Part shown: one piece after another, positions 7,804-15,469 of the stretch | Position numbering within the stretch: the stretch's first letter is position 1 | Layout of the letters: every line of letters begins with the position of its first letter | Assembly (NCBI GenBank): GCA_910577175.1 | Contig: CAJTLU010000005.1 | Location: forward strand, 62,001 to 126,000 | DNA length: 64,000 nt | Reading direction: 5' to 3' | From: an uncultured Lachnospiraceae bacterium | GTDB lineage: Bacteria; Bacillota; Clostridia; Lachnospirales; Lachnospiraceae | The notes under the pieces: model-generated | The model's input: only the letters and a program-made list of their open reading frames with translations | Told to the model about the DNA's origin: nothing | Database searches by the model: none | Program-made: the position numbers and the translations under genes

Positions 7804-8054
7804 CTCGAGTTTCCGCAATTTTTAAGCTACCTTAGAAGTCCCAACGGCTGTGTCGTAGTTTGATTTTGTATTTGTCCGAAGGACCCAGGCTTAGCGAAGC
7901 CGGAATCACCTCTTAGATCTGGTTAGGCGCGAGGACGCTACCGAGCGGCTTAACAGCTCTTAGAGGAAGTCCGGTATAGCGTTCGCGCTTACAAAATCAA
8001 ACTACTACACAGCCAGCGGGACATAAAAGTACATACAAATTGCGGAAACTCAAG
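7804..8054. repeat. palindromic MITE-like element, copy B (251 bp) with perfect 11-bp target duplication
   Basis: Ends are CTCGAGTTTCCGCA and TGCGGAAACTCAAG. The 11 bases before it (CAGATGCCTTT, 7793-7803) are repeated exactly after it (8055-8065), the clearest sign in the window that this family transposes. The inner stem is GGCTGTGTCGTAGTTTGA with the complementary TCAAACTACTACACAGCC, unlike the stem of copies A or D. It fills most of the 349-base gap. Confidence 0.88.
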
Positions 8055-8071
8055 CAGATGCCTTTGAGTTT

Positions 8072-9094
8072 TCACCGGATTCTTTCCTCCGTTTTCACAA
8101 AGCTCCCATCCTTCCTGACGCCGACCGTGACCCTGCCGTTTGTATCTACTGCAACGATATCACGCCATTCCTCTACGGCGCACTGGCCTCTGTCATTGCC
8201 TAAGGTACAGACTGCGACAACGGTACCGTCCGTTTTTAAGCCTATCACAGTGCCGCCCCGCGCCGCTACCATGCTTATCCCGCTCCACTTCTCAACCGTA
8301 TTGATGATATAATCCAACTCGGCCTCCTCGGCAATGACCGTCCCTTCCTCTGTAAGACCGACAATACAGTTTCCGGCACAGATTTGTTTCAGCTTTTCCG
8401 GCCATTCCTTCAGCTTTTTTTCACGCTCCCAGCCCGTCGATTGAAAAACAAATGTCCCGTCCTCCGTGATTCCTGCCGTACCTTCGGCATCTGCAAACTC
8501 CTTTAAGGTTACTCCCTCCCATGAATAAGTGCCTTTTGAGTAGCTTTCGTGGAGCAAGGTCCCGTCCTCCAGTAATACGGCACTCTCAAAAGGATAGTTA
8601 CTGATGACCTGCCGGACTCCGGAAAGCTCCGCAAAGGAACGTATTATTCCCGGATTCGGAGAGGACAGCCCATAATTTCCTCCATATTTTGCTGCTTCCT
8701 CTGCCGTCTGTCTGTTAATGTCTTCTACTTCCTCCGCCGTAAAGGGATAATAAGCCCAGAGCTTTCCTTCCTCGTCAATGGTAACAAGCGTGGAAGAATC
8801 CTTTCCCAAAGCGGCGTACTTCTTCTCCAGATCCAAGTTTTCCATGATTTCCTCCGGCGCATAAAGAATATGCAGTCCTCCCTCCTCGTCTAAATAGGCA
8901 GCATAATTGTCTCCTACAGCTATGGAAATCCGCTTTTCCTCCGGCAGCCTTTCTGTCGTGCCTGTAACTGCCGGCACACCCGTCGGTTTTTCCGTCGGCA
9001 CATCCACAAACGGTTCTTCCGTCCGTGCCCTGCAGCCCGCCAGAAGCAGAAAGCCCAGGCCACACAAAACACAAAAACATCTCTTCTTTTTCAT
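8072..9094 (-). CDS. putative lipoprotein with RCC1-like repeats
   Basis: 340 residues from the ATG at 9094 (AAAGGAGA upstream). The N-terminus MKKKRCF...LLLAGC is a lipoprotein signal with Cys near residue 19 as the lipid site, followed by a Thr/Pro linker. The rest contains repeated units such as VAVGDNYAAYLDEEGGLHIL, TLVTIDEEGKLWAYY, SAVLLEDGTLL, TAGITEDGTFVF, CIVGLTEEGTVIA and TVIGLKTDGTVVAV, which match RCC1/beta-propeller blades. Such surface lipoproteins are frequent in gut Firmicutes and have no assigned role. The SleB-like gene ends 46 bp upstream on the same strand, so they may form one transcript. Confidence 0.75.
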   Translation of the reverse strand: MKKKRCFCVLCGLGFLLLAGCRARTEEPFVDVPTEKPTGVPAVTGTTERLPEEKRISIAVGDNYAAYLDEEGGLHILYAPEEIMENLDLEKKYAALGKDSSTLVTIDEEGKLWAYYPFTAEEVEDINRQTAEEAAKYGGNYGLSSPNPGIIRSFAELSGVRQVISNYPFESAVLLEDGTLLHESYSKGTYSWEGVTLKEFADAEGTAGITEDGTFVFQSTGWEREKKLKEWPEKLKQICAGNCIVGLTEEGTVIAEEAELDYIINTVEKWSGISMVAARGGTVIGLKTDGTVVAVCTLGNDRGQCAVEEWRDIVAVDTNGRVTVGVRKDGSFVKTEERIR

Positions 9095-9140
9095 CGCCGG
9101 TCTCCTTTCCAGACATGATATTTTCATATTTCTGTCATTC

Positions 9141-10496
9141 CTATTGATAATTAAAAAACACATTATAACCTTTCAGATAGTACTGTTCAAATATTTTTTT
9201 TGCATTTCCAATAGGCTCTAACGATGTTACTCCTGCTAAAGCCACATCTTTAATCGGACTTCCATTATAATACCAAGAACCATTAGAAATATTAAAAAAG
9301 TTTTCATTCTTGCATATATTATCATATACATAATTTACTCCTAAAAAGAATTTTTGCGTACTAATATATGCCGGAATAGTTCTCATATACGCTAATTCTG
9401 TCATGCTTGTTGCATAAGTCAGCGTGCATGCTAACAATGTAGCCTCCTGCCACGCAGTGTTTGTCTTAGACTTTGCCTTTCTTGCCCAGATTGTCTCTTC
9501 AAGGTATGCTTTATAATTTCCCGGGTTAATAGGAGAAAATTGTGCACTTCTGGTAACCGCACTATAAGCCGAAGTATCCATGCCCGAATTGATTCTATTT
9601 ATAATGACTGCTGCGACAGCTACCCGGTCATTATAACCGTTATGTTCTCCTTTTCCTTTTTCACCATTATTTTCTGCAAAAACGCAGCGCGCTATAACCT
9701 CTGTCTGATTCAGACCGTCATACCAGCGCTTCCCATTATTCCATTGGCCTTCTGTCACACAAGAATCTTCAAAGTCAGCCGCACCAAATGTTTCAGAAGA
9801 CATATAATAGGAATACGCCTCCAAAATCGTCCGGACAATAACCGGTTCGGAACTTCTGGTACCTTTTATCTTATATTGGTTATTGACATACCGATTACTC
9901 ACAGCATTATAATAGATTCCCTTTCCCATATAATAATGGCTGCTTTCCCTGTCATAATACCAGCCCTGATATCTGATTGGATTTATATTTCCAATAAAAT
10001 CTTCTTCGGCATTTGAAACAAAACTTCCATCAACATTTTCATATACCTGCGGCAATGTATTTAAGTATTCATATTTGCAGATAACAGCATTCGCTTCATC
10101 GCAAATATATTCCACATCGCCGCTCTCATTATATAACAATATATATCTCTCATCGTCAGCAATGATTTCTGTACATAAAAAATTGCCATCTATATCAGAA
10201 TAAAAGTATTGAATATTATGTTCCCCGGTTTCATTTATAAGTACATCATCTTCATAAAAATATTCCACTATTCTTTCCAATAATAATTTCTTTGTTCTAC
10301 GCTTATTTTCATCATAAGAAAAACAAAGGCTCCCATTTCCGTTTAAAATTTGTTCAATCGGCTCCGGCTCTTCAATCAATTCTAATATCCTTTTGACATC
10401 TATTTCATCCTTCTGCCCTGCCACAGCAGCTACTGGTCTGTTACACATACCTGCAATCATTAAAATCAGAAAAGCAGCCAATATTCCTTTTTTCAT
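9141..10496 (-). CDS. secreted cell-wall hydrolase (SleB/Hydrolase_2 type) with an Rhs-core-like segment
   Basis: 451 residues with a cleavable signal peptide (residues 1-24, ending VAAVAG). Residues 95-206 look like the end of an Rhs/YD protein: IQYFYSDIDGNFLCTEI, then INPIRYQGWYYDRESSHYYM and the ending IYYNAVSNRYVN. This is the Rhs-associated core pattern NPxRYxGxYYDxExxxYYxxxRYYxPxxxRF. Residues 265-400 are a SleB-like hydrolase: VIARCVFAENNGE, where Glu275 is the expected catalytic acid, then RVAVAAVIINRIN and AQFSPINPGNY. The likely substrate is peptidoglycan. The gene is AT-rich compared with neighbours, which suggests transfer. The domain combination is unusual. Confidence 0.75.
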   Translation of the reverse strand: MKKGILAAFLILMIAGMCNRPVAAVAGQKDEIDVKRILELIEEPEPIEQILNGNGSLCFSYDENKRRTKKLLLERIVEYFYEDDVLINETGEHNIQYFYSDIDGNFLCTEIIADDERYILLYNESGDVEYICDEANAVICKYEYLNTLPQVYENVDGSFVSNAEEDFIGNINPIRYQGWYYDRESSHYYMGKGIYYNAVSNRYVNNQYKIKGTRSSEPVIVRTILEAYSYYMSSETFGAADFEDSCVTEGQWNNGKRWYDGLNQTEVIARCVFAENNGEKGKGEHNGYNDRVAVAAVIINRINSGMDTSAYSAVTRSAQFSPINPGNYKAYLEETIWARKAKSKTNTAWQEATLLACTLTYATSMTELAYMRTIPAYISTQKFFLGVNYVYDNICKNENFFNISNGSWYYNGSPIKDVALAGVTSLEPIGNAKKIFEQYYLKGYNVFFNYQ

Positions 10497-10537
10497 AAAA
10501 ATCCTCTTTCAAATTCATTTTTCTTATTTAATTTCTT

Positions 10538-10663
10538 AGGGAAACGCTGATTAAAGCGTTTCCCGCGCCGGATTTGCGTTGCGAAGCAACATTCACCCCT
10601 GCAAATCCGTGCGTATCCGCCGGAGGCTCTGAGGAAGCGATGATTTAATCAGCGCTTCCTTAG
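10538..10663. repeat. about 125-bp palindromic element with GCTGATTAAA termini
   Basis: Left end GGGAAACGCTGATTAAA pairs with right end TTTAATCAGCGCTTCC. Inner hairpins include GATTTGC/GCAAATC and TTGCGTTGCGAAGCAA. Both ends are flanked by TTA. Another MITE-like element, unrelated to the 250-bp family. Confidence 0.65.
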
Positions 10664-10906
10664 CATTATTTTAACTCCCTGCCCTATATAAAAGCTATCC
10701 TCCAAAAAAAACAATGCAACATTTGAAATCTTTTATACAAAACGCGGAGCAATAACAATAAACACCACCCTTTGAAAACGCATCCTCTATCTTTAAACAA
10801 TAAAAAAAGATAGGAAAAACAAAACTACTCCCTTATCATTTCTGAACTTACCCTGCTATAGTTCCAATATATCAAACCTCGTTCTTTTTGTCAACTATTA
10901 GTAAAC
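10664..10906. other. AT-rich intergenic spacer
   Basis: No coding region seen. It contains one inverted repeat, CTATCTTT/AAAGATAG at about 10789-10815, which could end the flavodoxin transcript from the right. The promoter of the hydrolase gene probably lies between the palindromic element and 10497, but I see no strong hexamer pair. Confidence 0.4.
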
Positions 10907-11431
10907 TTAAACATCCTTGATACATGCTACTATCGGCATAACATACTTGCGGTCCGAAATGTCATACGAGTGCGCAATCATCTCTGCCATAACTTTTTCC
11001 TTTTCGGATTTGTTCTTTTTCCCTGCCATCATCTTAGAGAACAGCTTCATCATCATCTTGGAAGCAGGCTTCATCCTTTCATAGCGGAGCCCGCCCGGGC
11101 AATAAAAAACTGAAAGCTGCTCCCATTCCTCCGCCGTAAAGTTTTTCCGCAATGCCTCCTCGATTTCCGCGCCCCCGGCAGGGCTTGCCCCTACTGCAAA
11201 GATTATCTTTTTCTTATCCTTCCACTCCGGCATTCTCTTCTTGAACCAGCCCAGCTTCCGAATCAGCCCCGCGTGGCACCAGCTGCCGAACACAATTGTA
11301 TCGTAGCCTGAAAAATCCCGTCCTGCCGCCTGCTGAAACGAAATACATTCCCCTTTCGTTTCAGCAGCCAACCACTTTGCGTACTGCTCTGTGAAACCCG
11401 TCTGGGAATAATATAAAATCGCTGTCTTCAT
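10907..11431 (-). CDS. flavodoxin-domain protein
   Basis: 174 residues. The N-terminal FMN-binding loop reads AILYYSQTGFTEQYAKWL, the (S/T)xTGxT phosphate-binding pattern, followed by DTIVFGSWCHAGLIRKL for the second FMN loop and KKIIFAVGASPAGG for the third strand. The C-terminal helix-rich tail (MKPASKMMMKLFSKMMAGKKNKS) is seen in the flavodoxin-like family that includes HemG-like proteins. It likely carries FMN and does electron transfer. It overlaps the MarR gene by 4 bases (ATGA), so MarR is probably its repressor. No redox partner is adjacent. Confidence 0.85.
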   Translation of the reverse strand: MKTAILYYSQTGFTEQYAKWLAAETKGECISFQQAAGRDFSGYDTIVFGSWCHAGLIRKLGWFKKRMPEWKDKKKIIFAVGASPAGGAEIEEALRKNFTAEEWEQLSVFYCPGGLRYERMKPASKMMMKLFSKMMAGKKNKSEKEKVMAEMIAHSYDISDRKYVMPIVACIKDV

Positions 11432-11913
11432 AAAAGCTCCTTTCTTTCCGTGAACATTTCTCTCATTTTTATCAGATTTTTTTCCATTTTGGATAAGCCA
11501 TAAAACAGCTGCGCCGCCTGCTCCTCCGACACTCCTTCAAACAGCCGTCCCATAAACTGCTCCTCCTTTTCCTGGTAACGCTCCGCAGTTCTTTTTGCAT
11601 AATCCGTAAGGGAAATCCGGAGTTTTCTCCGGTCCTCCGTATCCTCCCCCACCCGGACATACCCCTTCTTTTCTAACTTATTGACAATCTGCTTCACATT
11701 CTGGTGGGAGCTCCCCATCAGCTGCGCCAGCTCCTGCACCGTCGGGGCTTCCTCCTGAAACAGATACATACATGCCAGCAGAAAAAACTGCTTGCACGTG
11801 ATTTCCTCATAAAAGGCATCGCCCACCGCCTGCAGACGGTTCTGAAACGCGAACAGCAGTCCGAACAGCGCATATCTGGCATCCATCTGCTTCAGCACGT
11901 CCTTTGATACCAT
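11428..11913 (-). CDS. MarR-family transcriptional regulator
   Basis: 161 residues with a central winged helix: TCKQFFLLACMYLFQEEAPTVQELAQLMGSSHQNVKQIVNKLEKKGYVRVGEDTEDRRKLRISLT. The DxRRKLRISLT wing is diagnostic of MarR. Ribosome site AAGGAGA lies 5 nt before the ATG. It is coupled to the flavodoxin gene by an ATGA overlap and preceded by a decayed acetyltransferase gene. The shared promoter at 12467-12495 carries a dyad (12431-12460) that suits MarR autoregulation. The ligand is unknown. Confidence 0.92.
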   Translation of the reverse strand: MVSKDVLKQMDARYALFGLLFAFQNRLQAVGDAFYEEITCKQFFLLACMYLFQEEAPTVQELAQLMGSSHQNVKQIVNKLEKKGYVRVGEDTEDRRKLRISLTDYAKRTAERYQEKEEQFMGRLFEGVSEEQAAQLFYGLSKMEKNLIKMREMFTERKELL

Positions 11914-11954
11914 AGCTTCTCCTTTCTCTGCCGTACCTGGGAGCTTCCTGCCTG

Positions 11955-12393
11955 CTACCTCGGCAGGGAATACCTGTACTCCCTTGCGGCGCCCCTTTCA
12001 TCAGAATACACCCGCTCCTGTTCGCACTCCCGCACCATACCGAGCCGCTCCATGACGCGGGCAGAAGCAAGATTTCTGCAGTCGCAGTGCGCGCACAGCT
12101 TTTTTAATCCAAGGGACGCAAACGCAAACTCCCTGACTGCCGTTGCCGCCTCCGTCGCATACCCGTGATGCCAGTACGCCTTATGCAGCATCCATGCAAG
12201 CTCGCCGCAGCCTTCCCCATTCCGCTTCTACCGCCTCCAGAAACTCTCTCGTCTGCTCCCTGTCACGGTGCGGAAAATAAATCATATAGCTTGTATTCTC
12301 TGCATCTGACGCATACTCATAAAACGCCTCCAAATCCTCCTTCCCTAACGGGCGGAGCAGCAGGCGCTCCGTTTTTAGCTGAATCTTTTCCAT
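11955..12393 (-). pseudogene. GNAT acetyltransferase (RimJ/RimL type), internal deletion and frameshift
   Basis: The first part (from ATG 12393, AAGGAG upstream) reads MEKIQLKTERLLLRPLGKED...REQTREFLEAVEAEWG. It then runs out of frame into a stop at 12181. The second part, one frame over, reads GELAWMLHKAYWHHGYATEA...NLASARVMERLGMVRE and ends at 11955. Both are textbook RimJ-like segments, but about 35 residues that normally join them, including the strand before GELAW, are missing. A deletion of roughly 100 bases around 12210-12225 explains both the loss and the frameshift. It is the first gene of the MarR-flavodoxin operon, so it was probably once controlled by MarR. Confidence 0.8.
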
Positions 12394-12430
12394 TCCTTGT
12401 GTGCTCCTTTTCTCATAACACAGGTGTTAA

Positions 12431-12495
12431 ACCAAATATGTAATATGTTACCTATTTGGTGCTATTATCATACAATAACTAACCAGGTTTGTCAA
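12431..12495 (-). promoter_or_regulatory. promoter and MarR-like operator of the acetyltransferase-MarR-flavodoxin operon
   Basis: On the minus strand the -35 TTGACA (12490-12495) and -10 TATGAT (12467-12472) are 17 bases apart. Just downstream an inverted repeat ACCAAATA/TATTTGGT spans 12431-12460, overlapping the expected start of transcription. The position suits repression by the MarR protein of the operon; binding is inferred. Confidence 0.65.
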
Positions 12496-12506
12496 GCTAG
12501 AAACTC

Positions 12507-12761
12507 CTTGAGTTTCCGCATTTTTTGCATAAGCCTGAGCACGTCCCGGCCGCCGCCTGTTGTTCTAATTTTGCATTTGTCCGAAGGACCGCGGCTTTTA
12601 GCGTAGCCGGAATCACCTCTTAGAGATGTTTAGGCGCGAGGACGCCACCGAGCGGCTTAACAGCTCTTAGAGGAAGTCCTGTGAAGCGTTCGCGCTTGCA
12701 AAATCAGGATAACAGACGACGGCCGGGACATAACATGACATACAAAATGCGGAAACTCAAG
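12507..12761. repeat. palindromic MITE-like element, copy C (255 bp)
   Basis: Nearly identical to copy A. Terminal CTTGAGTTTCCGCA and GCGGAAACTCAAG. Flanks AGAAACTC and AGAAACTA suggest an 8-bp duplication with one change. High similarity to copy A 10 kb away points to recent spread. Confidence 0.87.
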
Positions 12762-12766
12762 AGAAA

Positions 12767-13009
12767 CTATCCCTTAACCTTATGCGCCGTAATTATGGTA
12801 TAGCTATGCGCATTTACTGTTATCCTTTGATTCTCTATCACGACATACCAGTTTTTTCCGACCCGCTCCATACTCGCATTTTTGTCTAAAATCCTTTCCT
12901 TGCACCACGAAACAGCATCGTCTGCTTCAATCGCTAAGTTTCTTTTTATGCGTTCTACCCCCATCTCGGTCGTATGGAGCTTATCTATATTTTCTATCAG
13001 GTCATTCAT
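12767..13009 (-). CDS. DUF3781 domain protein
   Basis: 80 residues from the ATG at 13009, which overlaps the DegV stop codon (ATGA). The sequence MNDLIENIDKLHTTEMGVERIKRNL...WCKERILDKNASMERVGKNWYVVIENQRITVNAHSYTIITAHK matches the DUF3781 family nearly end to end. The family has no known function; it is small, soluble and found alone or beside metabolic genes in Firmicutes. The 4-base overlap implies translation coupled with DegV. The 3' side is closed by a MITE-like element 6 bp away. Confidence 0.85.
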   Translation of the reverse strand: MNDLIENIDKLHTTEMGVERIKRNLAIEADDAVSWCKERILDKNASMERVGKNWYVVIENQRITVNAHSYTIITAHKVKG

Positions 13010-13872
13010 CTGGCACCTTCCTCCTCTACGAACAGCACGCCTAAGGTCCCGGCGCCGCAATGACTGGATATTACGCCGCCTGCCCGCGTCACATAAATTT
13101 CTTCAAAATGCTTCAAAGAGGCCAGATAACTCTTTACCGCATCGATAATTTCCTGATTGATGCCAGAATGGGTAATAAACACGCGCTTTGGCTCTGCCTT
13201 TAACAGCGCTTCCTCCATATCCTTTACATACGCAAGCACCGTCTTTTCCCGGTTCCCGCGGTACTTCTTCGATACACCCATTTTCCCGTCCGCCACCTCA
13301 ATACGCGGCTTCAGCTTTAACGTATTCCCCACCAGCGCAGTCACTGCGCTACAGCGGCCTCCGCGCTGCAAATACGTAAGCGTATCCACAACGAAGCTTG
13401 CACGGACGCGCGTGCGGTACTCCTCAAGCTTCTCCTCCAGAGCCTCCGGCGCAATGCCCTCTGTGGCAAGCTCCGCAGCATACAGTACCTGCAAGCCGAT
13501 ACCAGTAGAGAGGTTCATGGAATCCACCACATGGACATGTTCCGTATACTCCAACTCATCTGCCGCCAGACGAAGTACCTGGCAGGTAGAGCTCATCTGC
13601 TCGCTGATCCCGAGAAAGAAAACCTCCTCGCCTGCCTCTGCCGCCGGGCACAGAAACTCAATCGCTGCCTCCGGCCCTGGCGCCGCGGTCTTCGGCGTCG
13701 TCTTGTTCGCATCTGCCCATGCGTAAATCTGGTCCGGCGTGGTCTCCACTCCGTCCAGATAAGGCGCGTCGTCCATCATAATATTCAAAGGAATAATCGA
13801 AATCCCATACCTTTCAATCAGCTCCGCCGACAAATCACAGGTGCTGTCTGCCATAATCCGAATCTTACCCAT
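13006..13872 (-). CDS. DegV family fatty-acid-binding protein
   Basis: 288 residues, typical for DegV/FakB. It starts MGKIRIMADSTCDLSAELIERYGISIIPLNI, then GVETTPDQIYAWADANKTTPKTAAPGP, the family's fatty-acid head-group region. Later come ISEQMSSTCQVLRLAADEL and VVDSMNLSTGIGLQVL. DegV/FakB proteins present fatty acids to the FakA kinase to make acyl-phosphate for phospholipid synthesis. No FakA is adjacent. Ribosome site AAAGGAGAACC precedes the ATG. It is co-transcribed with the DUF3781 gene. Confidence 0.92.
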   Translation of the reverse strand: MGKIRIMADSTCDLSAELIERYGISIIPLNIMMDDAPYLDGVETTPDQIYAWADANKTTPKTAAPGPEAAIEFLCPAAEAGEEVFFLGISEQMSSTCQVLRLAADELEYTEHVHVVDSMNLSTGIGLQVLYAAELATEGIAPEALEEKLEEYRTRVRASFVVDTLTYLQRGGRCSAVTALVGNTLKLKPRIEVADGKMGVSKKYRGNREKTVLAYVKDMEEALLKAEPKRVFITHSGINQEIIDAVKSYLASLKHFEEIYVTRAGGVISSHCGAGTLGVLFVEEEGAR

Positions 13873-13999
13873 CTGGTTCTCCTTTCAAAATACCTGCATT
13901 CTGCTCTGTCCTGAACTCTATTTTACCCTGAAACAGACAAAATAGCAATAAGGCAATTCCCTTTAAACCAATCACTTGAAAATAGAAGCAAGTTACATT

Positions 14000-14368
14000 T
14001 TACCATAGCACTATCCCAAACAGATAATAATACGAAAAGTGATTCAGATAGTAAAAAAACTGTACTACAAAACTCAATACCAGAATACTTATTACTATCA
14101 TTCCTCTTTTCCTGGCCTTTTTCCAATAGTAATCTTCTTTCAGGTAGCTATCTTTTGCAATCCCTTTCATAACATATACAATCCCCAGAACCAGAAGCAG
14201 GAGTGAAATTGTAATAGAAAAGCTACACGCTCCATAATGATATTTCCCACTTCCTTGTGTAATATCATAGAACCGAAAGCATGACGATATCGGTTCTAAA
14301 AAAATGTTATATATCACAAATGCAATCCAATAGATTGGAATCGTAATCCAAAATTTACTTTTTCCCAT
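14000..14368 (-). CDS. small membrane protein of unknown function
   Basis: 122 residues with three hydrophobic helices: FWITIPIYWIAFVIYNIFL, SITISLLLLVLGIVYVM and MIVISILVLSFVVQFFYYL. A basic loop (KKARKRG) precedes the third. No motif is recognised. It begins 6 bp after the stop of the metalloprotease part of the large secreted locus, so it is very likely on the same transcript. Composition is AT-rich like the rest of that locus, which suggests they arrived together. A helper or immunity-type role for the secreted protein is possible but unsupported. Confidence 0.6.
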   Translation of the reverse strand: MGKSKFWITIPIYWIAFVIYNIFLEPISSCFRFYDITQGSGKYHYGACSFSITISLLLLVLGIVYVMKGIAKDSYLKEDYYWKKARKRGMIVISILVLSFVVQFFYYLNHFSYYYLFGIVLW

Positions 14369-14374
14369 AAGTAT

Positions 14375-15469
14375 CTATTCCTCCTGAAACGAATGCGATG
14401 CCTCATCCCATTGATATTTTACGCCGGGATTATTTGTGTTTTCAAATGTTACAGGTGACTTTATTGCCTTTGATATCTTCTGTTTTTTTCCGTACGGAAC
14501 ATAATGTTGCCATTTATTTTCTGAAAATGCCAGTATTACCATTTCAATATCATTTTCAGTTCCACGTCCATTATACATCATTATAGTTCCCGCAGAGGGA
14601 AGTGCAAAATCAGATGAAGAATATACAATCTCTGAGTTTGAAACTATCGTATAATCATGATTAGCAGACGCATAGAGATCATCTAAACCCATGCTATGCC
14701 CTATTTCATGTGCAACAGTTCCCTCGAATTGTGCCATATGATATAAATTTCCTGCAAAATTCGAACAAAGCGCTCCATATCTCCCCTCATGAGAATCATC
14801 CCCACAATAACTTGTATATATAGTTATTTTTCGAGTACTTCCTGTACTCCATTTAACGCCAGACTGATTGCACACACCACAAACACCACTCCTAATTGTT
14901 ATTTGTATCTCCTTCTTAAACCACGCTGCTTGATCTTCGGTAACTTCCACTGAAAAATTAACTGGTAGCCCCTCACAAAAATCGTACTCATTGCCTATAA
15001 ATGAACTACTCCATCTGTTCTCAATTCCATCAATGACAAGTTCTTTCAGTGTCGGATTAGAGCCGAGGCGGGAAGTAATATTCCTTACTTCATTAACTAC
15101 ATTCGCATTAGTTACAACTGTATTTAGTGCAGAATTTGCTTTAACATCTGTATCGCCTTTAAATACTATTTTCAAATGCACAACTACATCATTTCCATTT
15201 ACCGTAATATATGAAGGATAAGAAGGATTATTAATGTCACTATCCGATAGTTCCGGATAAATTGTCTCAATCGTATCTGTATGAAATGCCCCAAGGCACT
15301 CATAGTGCTCATCGGTTACTTTATATGTTCTCTCAATATTATCCAAAATTCCATCGCCATCTGAATCTTTCATCGTAGGGTCTGATAATACAGGAAGCAC
15401 TAATACCTCATTAAGCATATCATCAAGCGTTTTCCCATTTCTGTCATACAAATTCCGATATTGTTTTTT
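14375..15469 (-). pseudogene. C-terminal part of the secreted locus: zincin metalloprotease domain after an in-frame TAG
   Basis: This frame follows the TAG at 15470-15472 without any shift; an independent start would have to be the TTG at 15451, which lacks a ribosome site. From that codon, 358 residues. Near residue 25 a calcium-type repeat DPTMKDSDGDGILDNIE continues the repeats of the upstream part. The protease motif is VAHEIGHSMGLDD (His248, Glu249, His252, with the trailing GLDD), followed by a Met-containing turn TIMMYNGRG, as in metzincins. There is no signal peptide here. On its own it could not be exported. I read it as the end of one roughly 1,300-residue protein cut by a nonsense codon, unless TAG is read through. 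Confidence 0.75.

Noticed and set aside
10538..10663. Reading the GCTGATTAAA palindrome as an ordinary terminator of the MarR-flavodoxin operon
   Set aside because: The stem ends are about 125 bp apart, there is no T-run, and nested hairpins with flanking TTA on both sides look more like a small mobile element.
14375..15451. Treating the metalloprotease part as a fully independent gene starting at TTG 15451
   Set aside because: No ribosome site, no signal peptide, and its frame and repeat content continue directly from the upstream gene across one TAG. A split single gene explains it better.
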